This document shows, one piece after another, positions 8,321 through 17,389 of a stretch of DNA of 32,980 bases (within the stretch, counting starts at the first letter, position 1; every line of letters starts with the position of its first letter). The notes beneath the pieces are model-generated. The model had not been told where the DNA came from. It saw only the letters and a list, made by a program, of their open reading frames with translations, and did not search any database. This DNA is from an uncultured Enterobacterales bacterium. Its GTDB lineage: Bacteria > Pseudomonadota > Gammaproteobacteria > Enterobacterales > Enterobacteriaceae. The position numbers and the translations under genes were made by a program. Where the stretch lies: assembly GCA_946478305.1 (NCBI GenBank), contig CAMLBO010000051.1:1-32980 (forward strand), read 5' to 3'.

Positions 8321-8352
8321 GCGGTGGTCAGTCTTGCTGACCGCCGCTTTTT
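8321..8352 (+). terminator. Rho-independent terminator between ybhB and ybhC
   Basis: GCGGTGGTCAG (8321-8331) and CTGACCGCCGC (8337-8347) form an 11-bp stem with one G-U pair and the loop TCTTG, followed at once by TTTTT. It is strong by eye. It ends 10 bp before the ybhC ribosome binding site (AAGGAG, 8363-8368), leaving no room for a ybhC promoter after it. Confidence 0.85.
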
Positions 8353-8377
8353 GTCGTTTATCAAGGAGTCAGACCCA

Positions 8378-9688
8378 GTGAAAATCTCCACCCTGTCGCG
8401 CGCCTGCGCCATGTTGTCCGTCAGTCTGGTTTTGGCGGCCTGTAGCAGCAGCCACGAAGGCCTCTCCAGCCAGGTCGCACCGGGCACCGCTGTTGACCCC
8501 ATCCTCACCCCGGATGAAGCTGCAAACTTTACGGCCAAACAATATCTGGCCTTCGGCGGCCGCTCCCTGCAGGTTCAGCAGCAGGGCTGGTTCCCTAAAC
8601 TGATCGCCACCAGCGATGTGAAAACAGACTTCGTGGTCGGCCCGCAAATGGGTACCGACGGCGCGGCCTATACCAATATTCAACAGGCAGTGGAAGCGGC
8701 GCTGCGCGTGCGTAACCACGGCGAGCGCGTGTTCATTAAAATCCTCCCAGGTACCTATACCGGCGCGGTGTACATTCCTTCCGGTGCACCACCGATCACC
8801 CTGTTCGGCGCCGGAACCAATCCGGGCGACGTCGTGATCCAGCAGGGTCTGGAAGCGTCCGTCACTCCGGCGGCTTACCGCGCAACGATGAGCCCGAATG
8901 GCGAGTTCATTCCAGGTAACCGTGCCTGGTACATGTTCAATATCTGTGCCACCCAGCCGTCCGATACCCTCGGTGCTGGCTGTACGGCCACCGTCTGGTC
9001 ACAGAGCAGCGGTCTGCAACTGCAAAACCTGACCATCGTCAACAGCACGCTCGACAGCGTTGATGCAGGCGATCACCCTGCTGTGGCTTTACGCACCGAC
9101 GGCGACAATATTTTGCTCGATAACGTACGTCTGATTGGCCGTCAGAACACCCTGATGCTGACCACCGCTAACGTAAAAAACCAGCCAGATAACAAGCGTT
9201 ACAGCCGTGCCTACGTGCAGAACAGCCTGATCGAAGGGGATGTGGATTACGTCGTGGGCCGTTCAAGCGCGGTGTTTGACCACGTTGAATTCCATACTGT
9301 CAGCAGCCGTGGCGTGAAACAGCCTTCGGTCTTCGCCCCAAATACGCCGGCCAACGCGCCTTACGGTTTCCTGGTGACTAACAGTGCATTGACCACTGAC
9401 CGTGGTTTCGAAGGCCAGGCAGTGAAAGCTCAACTGGGTCGTGCCTGGGATGAAGGTGCGGAGAACGGCTACGTGCCTGGCACTACGCCAAACAGCCAGG
9501 TGGTGATCCGCGACAGCCAGATCGACAGCGGTTACAACCAGCTGCACCCTTGGGGTGATGCGGCCTTCTCCGGTCGTGCCTTTACCGGTAATGCTCCGAA
9601 AGATGAAAAACAGCAGCGCGATCTGAACGATGTGAACTTCAACCGCCTGTGGCAGTACAACAACGTCATGACCCCTCCGGCGAAATAA
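8378..9688 (+). CDS. ybhC: Outer-membrane lipoprotein of the pectin methylesterase fold (YbhC)
   Basis: This 436-residue lipoprotein opens with a signal peptide ending in the lipobox LAAC (Cys22), followed by SSS. The rest is a carbohydrate-esterase family 8 right-handed beta-helix. Motifs include GPQMGTDGAAYTNIQQAVEAAL, the region GRQNTLML, the catalytic-Asp strand EGDVDYVVGRSSAVF and LGRAWDEG with the conserved Arg and Trp. E. coli YbhC has this fold but acts as an acyl-CoA thioesterase-like lipoprotein of uncertain role, not as a proven pectinesterase. I chose the GTG at 8378 because AAGGAG is 9 bases upstream and the signal peptide starts there. An in-frame extension to 8324 would run through the terminator. 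Confidence 0.93.
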   Translation: MKISTLSRACAMLSVSLVLAACSSSHEGLSSQVAPGTAVDPILTPDEAANFTAKQYLAFGGRSLQVQQQGWFPKLIATSDVKTDFVVGPQMGTDGAAYTNIQQAVEAALRVRNHGERVFIKILPGTYTGAVYIPSGAPPITLFGAGTNPGDVVIQQGLEASVTPAAYRATMSPNGEFIPGNRAWYMFNICATQPSDTLGAGCTATVWSQSSGLQLQNLTIVNSTLDSVDAGDHPAVALRTDGDNILLDNVRLIGRQNTLMLTTANVKNQPDNKRYSRAYVQNSLIEGDVDYVVGRSSAVFDHVEFHTVSSRGVKQPSVFAPNTPANAPYGFLVTNSALTTDRGFEGQAVKAQLGRAWDEGAENGYVPGTTPNSQVVIRDSQIDSGYNQLHPWGDAAFSGRAFTGNAPKDEKQQRDLNDVNFNRLWQYNNVMTPPAK

Positions 9689-9706
9689 GCCGCAGACAGG
9701 ACAGGC

Positions 9707-9740
9707 AAAAGCCGCCGGATTTAACCCCGGCGGCTTTTTT
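9707..9740 (+). terminator. Rho-independent terminator after ybhC
   Basis: AAGCCGCCGG (9709-9718) pairs with CCGGCGGCTT (9727-9736) over an 8-base loop, with an A-run before it and six T residues ending at 9740. It starts 18 bp after the ybhC stop. Confidence 0.92.
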
Positions 9741-9770
9741 ATTGCCTCTGGCCCACTCTGAATAACGGCG

Positions 9771-11291
9771 TCACGCAGGCTTCGGTGCCTCGTTACCCAG
9801 CTGGAAAATGGCCACGGTCTCTTCCAGATTCACCGCCTGCTCATCAAGCGCGGCAGCCGCGTTGGCTGACTGCTGAACCAGCGCCGAATTCTGCTGCGTC
9901 ACGGTATCCATTTCGGCCACCGCCAGCGCTATCTGGCTGATGCCCCGGCTCTGCTCCTCAGAAGCCGACGCAATTTCATGAATAATATGCGTGACGTGTC
10001 CGACGGAATCGACAATCTCCTGCATGGTATCACCGGCTTTGCCCACCAGTGCAGAGCCGCTGTTGACCTTGCTCACCGACAAACCAATCAGCGTTTCAAT
10101 CTCTTTTGCTGCCTGCCCGCTGCGCTGCGCCAGATTACGCACTTCACTGGCGACCACCGCAAACCCACGCCCCTGCTCACCGGCTCGTGCGGCTTCTACA
10201 GCAGCATTCAGCGCCAGAATGTTGGTCTGGAAAGCGATGCTGTTAATGACGGAGGTGATTTCAGAGATCTGTTTGGAGCTGCCGGCAATATCTTTCATTA
10301 CCCCCACCACATCACTGACTATTTTGCCTCCGCGACTGGCAGTATCGGCTGCGGAGGAAGCCAGTTTGCTGGCTTCGCTGGCATTGTCAGCATTCTGTTT
10401 CACCGTCGCCGTCAGTTGTTCCATGCTGGCGGCAGTTTGCCCCAGCGCCGAGGCCTGCTGTTCAGTTCGGGCGGAGAGATCGATATTCCCAGCGGCAATC
10501 TCACCGGAGGCTCTGGTCACCTGCAATACGCCATGGCGGATATCACCGATAATCCCTCGCAGGTTCTGGTTCATACCTTCGACGGCACGGGTAAGTTGGC
10601 CGACCTCATCATTGCTGCTGCTGACGACATGAGCCGTCAAGTCCCCAGCGGCAATACGTCTGGCCACGTCCAACGTCTGACGCAGGGGTTGGGTTATCTG
10701 CCGGGTCATACGCCATGAGATTAGCGCACCCATTACAATATTGGCAGCGATGATCAGCAGCATCTCTTTGATGGTACGGCTCACTTCATTCTGGGTATAA
10801 GCCATTTCGTGGTCGAGCAGTTGATCCGATGCCGTGGTCAGCGCCAATCCGGCGGCAGCAAGTTCTGCCCGGGTTTGTTCCGCATTGCTGCCCGCAGGTG
10901 GATTCAGGGTGTTTTGCCAGTTTTCGCGGTAGCGCTGCACATTCCCCGGCATGGCATCCACCTGAGCCTGGTCTACAGGCTGCCAATGATAGGTAGCCAC
11001 CTGCGCCAACTTCCCTTCCAGCTTGTCCAGCGCCTGCCGATTTTGTTCGACATATTTTTGTTCGTGGTTAGCGAGGTAGGAAAGGCGGGTATATTTCGCT
11101 TCCCCCAACAGGTCATTGACGCTTTTTAACAATGTGGCTTTTTCCGCCCGCTCACTGATGCTGGTCAGATGATAAATTCCCGAGGCGGCAATAGAAGAAC
11201 CGAGCAGCAGGACCAGCGTAAATCCTGACGCAAGCTTGGTGGCGATGTTAGCGTTATTGAAAACACCGGTGATCCCTGACGATAAACTCAT
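9771..11291 (-). CDS. Methyl-accepting chemotaxis protein (transmembrane chemoreceptor)
   Basis: This 506-residue receptor has a short cytoplasmic N-terminus, TM1 at about 20-42, a periplasmic four-helix-type sensor region to about 174, TM2 at about 175-193, a HAMP domain at about 195-250 and a long signalling coiled coil. The CheA/CheW-binding tip is visible at about 353-390 ([20 protein letters not shown] and [18 protein letters not shown]). The ligand is unknown. The C-terminus (EAPKPA) lacks the NWETF-type pentapeptide that recruits CheR and CheB, so it probably depends on another receptor for efficient adaptation. A sigma-28 promoter sits 73 bp upstream, tying expression to flagellar genes. 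It occupies the ybhC-pgl interval, which in E. coli holds other genes. Confidence 0.95.
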   Translation of the reverse strand: MSLSSGITGVFNNANIATKLASGFTLVLLLGSSIAASGIYHLTSISERAEKATLLKSVNDLLGEAKYTRLSYLANHEQKYVEQNRQALDKLEGKLAQVATYHWQPVDQAQVDAMPGNVQRYRENWQNTLNPPAGSNAEQTRAELAAAGLALTTASDQLLDHEMAYTQNEVSRTIKEMLLIIAANIVMGALISWRMTRQITQPLRQTLDVARRIAAGDLTAHVVSSSNDEVGQLTRAVEGMNQNLRGIIGDIRHGVLQVTRASGEIAAGNIDLSARTEQQASALGQTAASMEQLTATVKQNADNASEASKLASSAADTASRGGKIVSDVVGVMKDIAGSSKQISEITSVINSIAFQTNILALNAAVEAARAGEQGRGFAVVASEVRNLAQRSGQAAKEIETLIGLSVSKVNSGSALVGKAGDTMQEIVDSVGHVTHIIHEIASASEEQSRGISQIALAVAEMDTVTQQNSALVQQSANAAAALDEQAVNLEETVAIFQLGNEAPKPA

Positions 11292-11363
11292 TCTGCTCTC
11301 CCTGTTTTTTAGCGTAAAACGTGAATAACGCGTGGCGAATAGGTATTGGGGTAACGGGAAGAG

Positions 11364-11390
11364 TTATCGACAAGGTAGGCACAATATTTA
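11364..11390 (-). promoter_or_regulatory. Sigma-28 (FliA) class 3 flagellar promoter for the chemoreceptor
   Basis: On the minus strand TAAA (11390-11387) is followed after exactly 15 bp by GTCGATAA (11371-11364). The FliA consensus is TAAA-N15-GCCGATAA, so there is a single mismatch. It lies 73 bp upstream of the chemoreceptor ATG in the correct orientation. Confidence 0.8.
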
Positions 11391-11440
11391 GAGGGAGATG
11401 AAAATATTTCTTATCAATGGCACGAAGGGCTAAAGAAAAC

Positions 11441-11468
11441 AAAAAGCCCCAGTCACAAGGGCTGGGGC
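11441..11468 (-). terminator. Rho-independent terminator after pgl
   Basis: Read leftward, GCCCCAG (11468-11462) pairs with CTGGGGC (11452-11446) and is followed by five T residues (11445-11441). It lies 53 bp after the pgl stop and separates pgl from the chemoreceptor promoter downstream. Confidence 0.85.
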
Positions 11469-11520
11469 GTACTTTCATATCAGTAGGGCATTCAGTATAC
11501 GGACGAAAGCATTAGCCGAA

Positions 11521-12522
11521 TTAATTTCTCAGTTCGAGAATCGATACCCACATAGGGGCTTTGCCTACGGGATACTCGTTCAGGGTAGTCAACTCGCCGC
11601 TGTTCTGATCAATCTTCGCCACTTCAATAGCATCCGATTTTTGACCTGCGGTGATCACAAAGCGACCGCGATGGTCGATGTTGAAACCTCGTGGTTGCGT
11701 CTGCGTAGCATGATGTCCTACCAGCGTCACTACGCTACCGTCTTCAGACACGCTCAGCACTGAAAGCAGGCTTGAAGTACGGTCACAGGCGTAGAGGAAT
11801 TTACCGTTTGGCGTAATGTGAATATCTGCTGCCCAGCGGGTCTCTTTGAAATCAGCCGGCATGATGTCCAGCGTCTGTACCCTACGGTATTCACCGCTGG
11901 TGACGTCTTTCTGGTACACATCAACGCTGCTGTTAAGCTCATTAACGCAGTAAGCGAAATGATGATTAGGATGGAAAGCCATATGGCGTGGACCTGCGCC
12001 AGCAGCGGTGTGCAGCGCCTGCGGTTGGTGCGGCGTCGCTTCACCCTGCGAACTGAAATCGAACAGACGAATCTGATCTTCTTTCAGTGCCGGGATCATC
12101 AGCAACTGGTTGGTCGGGTCAATATTGGCCGAGTGCGGTGCCTGAATATCTTCCAGCACGTGCAGTGGCGCCAGCGCTTCGCCTTTTTCATTAATCGGAT
12201 GGATGCTGACGTTGTTAAAGCTGTAGGACGCTGAGAACAGGAAACGCCCCTGCAAATCAACGCCCACGTGCGTCGGGCTGCCCGGCAGCGGAGCCATGGC
12301 AGCTTGCTCCAGTTTACCTTCGTGATCAATACGGTAAGTCAGCACGCCAAATTCAGGACGTACACCAACATACAAACGATGACCGTCAGGATGAATCACC
12401 ATCGGCTGTACCTGACCCGGCACCTCAACGGTCTGCAGCAGGCTCAGCTCACCCTCTTCACCAAGGCGAAAAGCGTGGATTTGCTGGCTATCAGGGCTGG
12501 CAACGTAGACAACTTGCTTCAT
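11521..12522 (-). CDS. pgl: 6-phosphogluconolactonase (beta-propeller type)
   Basis: Pgl hydrolyses 6-phosphoglucono-1,5-lactone in the oxidative pentose phosphate pathway. This is the seven-bladed propeller type (formerly YbhE), not the NagB-like type. At 333 residues it resembles E. coli Pgl throughout: [86 protein letters not shown] and [14 protein letters not shown] use the ATG at 12520-12522, 5 bases after GGAG. A GTG one codon earlier is too close to that site. It is divergent from ybhA as in E. coli and ends in a terminator. Confidence 0.97.
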   Translation of the reverse strand: MKQVVYVASPDSQQIHAFRLGEEGELSLLQTVEVPGQVQPMVIHPDGHRLYVGVRPEFGVLTYRIDHEGKLEQAAMAPLPGSPTHVGVDLQGRFLFSASYSFNNVSIHPINEKGEALAPLHVLEDIQAPHSANIDPTNQLLMIPALKEDQIRLFDFSSQGEATPHQPQALHTAAGAGPRHMAFHPNHHFAYCVNELNSSVDVYQKDVTSGEYRRVQTLDIMPADFKETRWAADIHITPNGKFLYACDRTSSLLSVLSVSEDGSVVTLVGHHATQTQPRGFNIDHRGRFVITAGQKSDAIEVAKIDQNSGELTTLNEYPVGKAPMWVSILELRN

Positions 12523-12702
12523 CACATCTCCTTATTAACACTCAATGAGTCGTTATGTTTTTTTAAAGCGTAGTTCAGATTACCACGATAACCCAGAGAA
12601 GGAGTGACGGGTTTAGCGCCTGATGCGAGGTTCTCTCATCTGGGCTAAGGGTGTAATATGGCGAGAATTTCTTCGATCCTCTGACCCTCTTATAGGTTTC
12701 TT

Positions 12703-13524
12703 ATGACTTATCGCGTAATCGCTCTCGACCTCGACGGCACCCTGCTGGACCGTCAAAAACGTATCCTGCCTGAATCTCTGGCGGCGCTGGCCGACGCCCG
12801 CGCTCAGGGCATTCAGGTTATCGTAGTGACCGGCCGCCATCACGTCGCTATTCACCCTTTCTATCAGGCTCTGCAACTTGATACCCCGGCCATCTGCTGT
12901 AACGGCACTTACCTGTATGACTATCAGGCGCGTAAAGTCATCACCTCAGATCCAATGGATAAAATCAAAGCCAAAAAAGTGGTGGATCTGCTCGAGTACC
13001 ACGGAATTCACGGCCTGCTGTATGTCGACGACGCAATGCTCTATCAGCAACCGAGCGGGCACGTTATTCGTTCAATTGCCTGGGGCGAAACGCTGCCGGA
13101 AGGCCAGCGTCCGAACATTGTGCAGGTCAACAGCCTGCGTGACGCGGCCGACGAGGCGCACTCCGTCTGGAAGTTCGCCACCTCGCACGCTGACCACGAT
13201 ACGCTACGCGCCTTCGCCAAACAGGCCGAAGAGGAGCTGGGTCTGGCGTGCGAATGGTCATGGCATGACCAGGTAGACGTCGCCAAAGGCGGCAACAGTA
13301 AAGGCCGTCGTCTGCAAGAGTGGGTAGAATCTCAGGGCATGAGCATGCAGGAGGTTGTCGCCTTCGGCGATAACTATAACGATCTGAGCATGCTGGAGAA
13401 TGTCGGTTTAGGCGTGGCAATGGGCAATGCGGACGATGCAATCAAGCAGCGCGCTGCGCTGGTTATCGATGACCACGAGAAGCCGGGTATTGCAGAAGTG
13501 ATCCGTACGCGCGTGCTGGCGTAA
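12703..13524 (+). CDS. ybhA: HAD-superfamily (Cof-type) phosphatase, pyridoxal phosphate phosphatase
   Basis: This 273-residue Cof/type IIB HAD hydrolase has all four motifs: DLDGTLLD with nucleophile Asp9 and Asp11, VVTGRH (motif II Thr), a lysine in VAKGGNSKG and FGDNYNDLSML (motif IV). E. coli YbhA dephosphorylates pyridoxal 5'-phosphate and other sugar or nucleotide phosphates, balancing free B6 vitamers. It diverges from pgl and converges on modC, the same order as in E. coli. The ribosome binding site is weak (AGG about 6 bases upstream of the ATG). Confidence 0.95.
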   Translation: MTYRVIALDLDGTLLDRQKRILPESLAALADARAQGIQVIVVTGRHHVAIHPFYQALQLDTPAICCNGTYLYDYQARKVITSDPMDKIKAKKVVDLLEYHGIHGLLYVDDAMLYQQPSGHVIRSIAWGETLPEGQRPNIVQVNSLRDAADEAHSVWKFATSHADHDTLRAFAKQAEEELGLACEWSWHDQVDVAKGGNSKGRRLQEWVESQGMSMQEVVAFGDNYNDLSMLENVGLGVAMGNADDAIKQRAALVIDDHEKPGIAEVIRTRVLA

Positions 13525-13539
13525 GTTTCCTCGCGAGCA

Positions 13540-13575
13540 AATCACAGGGCACACACTCCGTCATGTCCTGTGATT
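13540..13575. terminator. Inverted repeat between convergent ybhA and modC (probable bidirectional terminator)
   Basis: AATCACAGG (13540-13548) pairs perfectly with CCTGTGATT (13567-13575), and ACA/TGT can extend the stem past a 2-base bulge. It sits between the two stop codons. T-runs on either side are poor, so termination may be inefficient or need Rho. Confidence 0.5.
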
Positions 13576-13596
13576 CTCATTTCACATCAAAAAGCG

Positions 13597-14658
13597 TCAG
13601 CGACTTAACGACACACTCTTGATCTGTGCGTAAAGCCACTGTCCTGGACGTACCATCAGTTCGTCACGCGCCCATGGCGTGATACGCGCCCAGAGAATAT
13701 GGTCGGCCATCGCCAGTTTGACTTCCACCTGCGTGCCGATCTCCAGACATTCGAGAACTTTTGCAGGCAAAATATTGCGGATACTGCTGTTGTTGGCCGT
13801 CGGTTGCAGCACCAGAGAAACGTCGGCGGCGTTAACACGTACACGCATCGGCGTACCGGCGGGGGCATCCACCTTACCAATCCACAAACGCTGATCGCCA
13901 ATCGCCAGCGCGGTCATGTCATAGCGCGGATGGTGTTCCAGCACGCTGACATTTAACACGCTGCTCTGCTCTTCACGTGGCAGCCACGGGCGCATGATAT
14001 TGCTGGCCCAGACGGCTTCCAGATCCCCCATCGCCAGCACTTTTCCGTTATCCAGCACCAGCACCTTCTCAGCCAGCCGCAGGATTTCATCCAGACTGTG
14101 CGTGACATAGAGGATCGGAATACTCACCTCTTTCGCCAGTTTTTCCAGATAGGGCATCAGTTCGCGTTTGCGGGGTAAATCCAGCGCGGCCAGCGGTTCA
14201 TCCATCAGCAGGATTTCAGGTGCCGTCAGCAGCGCCCGGCCAATCGCCACCCGCTGTTTCTCCCCGCCAGAGAGCGTCAGCGGAAAACGATTGAGCAACG
14301 GGCCTATCCCCAGTAACGCCACAATATTGTCGAACTGCCCGCGCATGGAGGCAGCCATACCGTATTGCAGATTTCCCTGCACGCGGTAGTGCGGAAACAA
14401 CCGGGCATCCTGAAAGACATAGCCGATACGGCGCTTTTCCGGCGGCAGGAAAATGTTTTTTTCTGCGTCGAATAACAGCTGGTCGTTGAGCGCAATGCGC
14501 CCGGAATCAGGGCGGGTCAGACCACCGATAGCATTAATCAAGGAAGTTTTGCCCGCGCCGGACAGGCCGAAAATCGCAGTTATGCCCTGAGACGGTAAGC
14601 TCTGGCTAACCTGTAAGGTTAGATCGCCAAGCTGTTGGCTAAAATCAAGTTCGAGCAT
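13597..14658 (-). CDS. modC: Molybdate ABC transporter ATP-binding protein
   Basis: ModC powers ModB-mediated import of molybdate delivered by ModA. The 353 residues contain Walker A (GLSGAGKTS, 31-39), the Q-loop region [13 protein letters not shown], signature LSGGEKQR, Walker B ([12 protein letters not shown]) and the switch histidine in [10 protein letters not shown]-terminal TOBE/Mop domain binds oxyanion and may trans-inhibit the transporter. The ATG overlaps the modB stop by one base (TAATG), showing translational coupling. It is the last gene of the leftward mod group and faces ybhA. Length and motifs are normal. Confidence 0.97.
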   Translation of the reverse strand: MLELDFSQQLGDLTLQVSQSLPSQGITAIFGLSGAGKTSLINAIGGLTRPDSGRIALNDQLLFDAEKNIFLPPEKRRIGYVFQDARLFPHYRVQGNLQYGMAASMRGQFDNIVALLGIGPLLNRFPLTLSGGEKQRVAIGRALLTAPEILLMDEPLAALDLPRKRELMPYLEKLAKEVSIPILYVTHSLDEILRLAEKVLVLDNGKVLAMGDLEAVWASNIMRPWLPREEQSSVLNVSVLEHHPRYDMTALAIGDQRLWIGKVDAPAGTPMRVRVNAADVSLVLQPTANNSSIRNILPAKVLECLEIGTQVEVKLAMADHILWARITPWARDELMVRPGQWLYAQIKSVSLSR

Positions 14659-15347
14659 TAGCCCCCCAGCCGGATACGGCTGCGCTTGGCGAGCCAGTCA
14701 GAAATCATCAAGGATGCCAGCGAGAGCACAATGGCCAGCACGCACAGCCGTGCGGCGGCACCTTCAGCCCCTGGCGTTTCAATCAAGGTGTACATCGCCA
14801 GCGGAATCGTGCGGGTTTCACCAGGAATGTTCGACACGAAGGTAATCGTGGCGCCGAATTCGCCGAGCGAACGGGCAAAGGCCAGCACAATGCCGACGAT
14901 AATTCCTGGCACCGACAGCGGCAACGTGATGGTGAAAAATACCCGCCATGGCGTGGCACCAAGGGTACGGGCAGCCAGTTCGAGTTTGGTATCCACCGCC
15001 TCAAGCGACATGCGGATCGCCCGCACCATTAACGGAAAAGCCACCACCGCCGAGGCCAGAACGGCACCGTGCCAGCTAAAACTGAAGCTAAATCCGAACC
15101 AGTTATAGAGCCACTCGCCCACCACACCGCGCCGGCCCATCACCACCAGCAGCAAATAGCCTATCACCACCGGCGGCAACACCAGCGGCAAATGGATAAT
15201 GCTGTCGAGGAGAGACTTACCCGGAAAACGGCAGCGAACCAGAATCCACGCCATCAGAATACCCAGTGGCAAACTGCAAATAACGGCCAGGCTTGAGACC
15301 TTCAGACTGAGAAGTACCGCCTGCCACTCATATTCACTCAACATCAT
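14658..15347 (-). CDS. modB: Molybdate ABC transporter permease
   Basis: ModB is the homodimeric membrane channel of the molybdate importer. The 229 residues give about five to six membrane helices (for example [21 protein letters not shown] and [20 protein letters not shown]). The EAA coupling loop is visible as [24 protein letters not shown], and the downstream [11 protein letters not shown] is typical of molybdate/sulfate permeases. The start has two adjacent ATG codons and no clear Shine-Dalgarno. It overlaps modC by one base. It does not follow modA directly as in E. coli: an 86-bp gap and a NicO transporter gene lie between them. Confidence 0.96.
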   Translation of the reverse strand: MMLSEYEWQAVLLSLKVSSLAVICSLPLGILMAWILVRCRFPGKSLLDSIIHLPLVLPPVVIGYLLLVVMGRRGVVGEWLYNWFGFSFSFSWHGAVLASAVVAFPLMVRAIRMSLEAVDTKLELAARTLGATPWRVFFTITLPLSVPGIIVGIVLAFARSLGEFGATITFVSNIPGETRTIPLAMYTLIETPGAEGAAARLCVLAIVLSLASLMISDWLAKRSRIRLGG

Positions 15348-15433
15348 GTCGGTTCGTTAATCCTGAATTATTGTGATACCAGAGATAAAATATCGGCATA
15401 AACGCCAAAGGCTTTAATCGCCCTCCCCCACGT

Positions 15434-16459
15434 CTAACATCCCGCGGCCACGAAATCCACGTTGTCACTCACCGGGATCACCGAGAAAAAAAGCACCATC
15501 GCGAAAAGAATGAGTAACACGCCAGCGAACAGCAGTAAGGCCTTGCTGGCATATTGCCAACGCATAATGGCGCTTTGCGCATTGATTTTCAGCATTTTAT
15601 CGCGGGCACGGGTCACCAGCATGGCGACTATCATAATTGACAGCGCCGTTCCGAGCGCCATGCTCATAACCGCTGCAATGCCCCAGCGAAACATACCCAC
15701 GGCGTTAGCAAAAACCAGAATCAAAATCGCACCGCTGCACGGGCGGATACCCATCGACAGAATCACCCACCCGCGCGAGGCTAATGTGCCACGCAAATCA
15801 TCTTGTGTCGGGAGATGCTTGTGTCCACAGCCGCAATCCTCGCCAGCATGGGCATGGGCATGGGCCAGGCCGATTTTTGGCTGATTATCAGAAGCAGAAA
15901 AATGGGCTAATGGGCGTTTTGCCTTCCTGCGCCAGGGCGTCACGCCAAACGCGCGTCCCAGCGTGATAAGACCAAAAACGGCGATGAATACCGCGCTGGC
16001 CTTTTCGACATACCACCGGCTCAGACTGAGATCACCCATCGAAAAATTGAATATTACGGCCAGCAGCCACACGAAAACTATCGCAACCACGCCCTGCATC
16101 ATACTGCCTGCAAAGGAGATTAAACGGCTGGCAGCCATGTTTTCATGGCTGGTGCTGAGGTAAGTGGTGATGACAAATTTACCGTGCCCAGGCCCAACCG
16201 CATGCAGAAAACCATAAATAAAACCGCTGATAACTAGAAATAGTCCGCCGCTGAACTCTCCACTGCGAATTTGCAGTAGATAGAGCACCAGATAGCGATG
16301 CATATAGATCTGCATATTTATGCACATCAGCACGAAATCGCTCCAGTACTCCCAGGCAACCAGCACCACCAAAAGGAGTGCGACACCAATTGCCATGTTG
16401 CTTAAAACCCACGGGGAAAAACGGGATTTAGAGTTCAGGGTATTAAGCATGATGAGCAT
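15434..16459 (-). CDS. NicO-family nickel/cobalt (metal) transporter inserted between modA and modB
   Basis: This 341-residue membrane protein belongs to the NicO superfamily (RcnA, COG2215 and ZevB types). After an N-terminal helix (about 16-40) comes the hallmark HAVGPGHGKF, two or three hydrophobic helices, a histidine- and cysteine-rich cytoplasmic loop (HAHAHAGEDCGCGHKH) and the second hallmark GIRPCSGAILILVFA, then two more helices. It is longer than RcnA. Related COG2215 proteins elsewhere often pair with a DUF1007 protein, which is absent here. Substrate (Ni, Co or Zn) and direction cannot be told. The ATG at 16459 lacks a good ribosome binding site; a second ATG at 16450 has GGA 8 bases upstream. 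It is co-directional with the mod genes. Confidence 0.85.
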   Translation of the reverse strand: MLIMLNTLNSKSRFSPWVLSNMAIGVALLLVVLVAWEYWSDFVLMCINMQIYMHRYLVLYLLQIRSGEFSGGLFLVISGFIYGFLHAVGPGHGKFVITTYLSTSHENMAASRLISFAGSMMQGVVAIVFVWLLAVIFNFSMGDLSLSRWYVEKASAVFIAVFGLITLGRAFGVTPWRRKAKRPLAHFSASDNQPKIGLAHAHAHAGEDCGCGHKHLPTQDDLRGTLASRGWVILSMGIRPCSGAILILVFANAVGMFRWGIAAVMSMALGTALSIMIVAMLVTRARDKMLKINAQSAIMRWQYASKALLLFAGVLLILFAMVLFFSVIPVSDNVDFVAAGC

Positions 16460-16487
16460 CCACGGTGGCTTGAGCGTTCGGAATTCT

Positions 16488-16507
16488 ATTATGGCATAGC
16501 ATTATGG
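16488..16507. promoter_or_regulatory. Tandem ATTATGG repeat upstream of the NicO gene
   Basis: ATTATGG occurs at 16488-16494 and again at 16501-16507, a 13-bp period, about 30-50 bp upstream of the NicO ATG. On the transcribed strand each reads CCATAAT and could supply a -10 element. The repeat could be a regulator site or a promoter; this is pattern only. Confidence 0.3.
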
Positions 16508-16541
16508 AATAAATAGGGTGGTGCGCGGGCGGTGGGACAAA

Positions 16542-16561
16542 GTCATCCCCGTGGGGATGAC
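16542..16561 (-). terminator. Strong hairpin downstream of modA (attenuator or weak terminator)
   Basis: GTCATCCCC (16542-16550) and GGGGATGAC (16553-16561) form a perfect 9-bp palindrome 27 bp after the modA stop. Leftward it is followed by TTTGTCC, a very short T-tract. It could lower transcription from modA into the NicO, modB and modC genes, or protect the modA message 3' end, as suits a binding protein needed in excess. Confidence 0.55.
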
Positions 16562-16588
16562 GTCAGGATTAGCGCGAAATTTGCAGCA

Positions 16589-17362
16589 TTAGCCGCGCGG
16601 CGTAAATCCGTAATGTTTGAAGATAGCCGCGGCAGCAGGTGTTTTCAGGTAGTCATAAAATGCAGTGACAACTGGATTCTCATGGCCTTTAACCATTGCC
16701 ATCGGATATTCGACAGGTTTGTGGCTGGAGGCAGGGAACACGCCCACTACTTTGACTTTCTTGCTGGCGATAGCGTCTGAACCATAGACAATACCCAGTG
16801 GGGCTTCCTCGCGCTCCACCAGTGCCATCGCGGCGCGAACATCGCTGGCGCGTGCCAGTTTAGGTTCGAGCGTGGTCCAGGCCCCCAGTTTTTGCAGGGC
16901 TTCCTTAGCGTAAATCCCGGCAGGAACGTGGTCAGGGTCACCAACCGCCAAACGGCTGTCACCCAGCAGTTTGGTCCAGTCAGTTTTATCACTGATATCC
17001 ACTTTATCGATTTTACTGGCGTTGGCGGCAATCAATACCAGCTCATTTCCCAGCAGGGTATAGCGGGTGTTTTCCACCATCTGTTGCTTCTGAATGCTGT
17101 AATCCATCCATTGCTGATCGGCAGAAATAAACAGGTCGGCCGGTGCACCCTGCTCAATCTGGCGGGCCAGCGTCGAAGAGGAAGCAAACGAAGAGACCAC
17201 CTGCACGCCCTTCTCTTTCTGATATTGAGTTGCAATGTCCTGCAAGGCATTGGTCAGCGATGCGGCGGCAAAGACGGTGATTTTATCCGCAGCCTGCGCC
17301 TGAATGGTGAATCCGGCGACCAGCGCAGTGGTGGCCAACATTTTACCCCATGATACATTCAT
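16589..17362 (-). CDS. modA: Periplasmic molybdate-binding protein
   Basis: ModA captures molybdate or tungstate in the periplasm and hands it to ModBC. The 257-residue precursor has a signal peptide ending AQA at about residue 24. The mature start ADKITVFAAASLTNALQDIA contains the oxyanion-binding serine, and a second binding segment is FASSSTLARQIEQGAPADLFISAD. The C-terminal YPMAMVKGHENPVVTAFYDYL is typical. GGGGA lies about 10 bases before the ATG. A near-perfect ModE box lies 28 bp upstream, so Mo-ModE repression is expected. Unlike E. coli, the next gene is a NicO transporter rather than modB. Confidence 0.97.
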   Translation of the reverse strand: MNVSWGKMLATTALVAGFTIQAQAADKITVFAAASLTNALQDIATQYQKEKGVQVVSSFASSSTLARQIEQGAPADLFISADQQWMDYSIQKQQMVENTRYTLLGNELVLIAANASKIDKVDISDKTDWTKLLGDSRLAVGDPDHVPAGIYAKEALQKLGAWTTLEPKLARASDVRAAMALVEREEAPLGIVYGSDAIASKKVKVVGVFPASSHKPVEYPMAMVKGHENPVVTAFYDYLKTPAAAAIFKHYGFTPRG

Positions 17363-17389
17363 CTTAATTTCCCCATTAGTATTACGCCT

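Noticed and set aside
9978-10718. Long antisense reading frames (246 and 213 codons) over the chemoreceptor
   Set aside because: They mirror the codon pattern of a strongly supported gene and show no domain or ribosome binding site.
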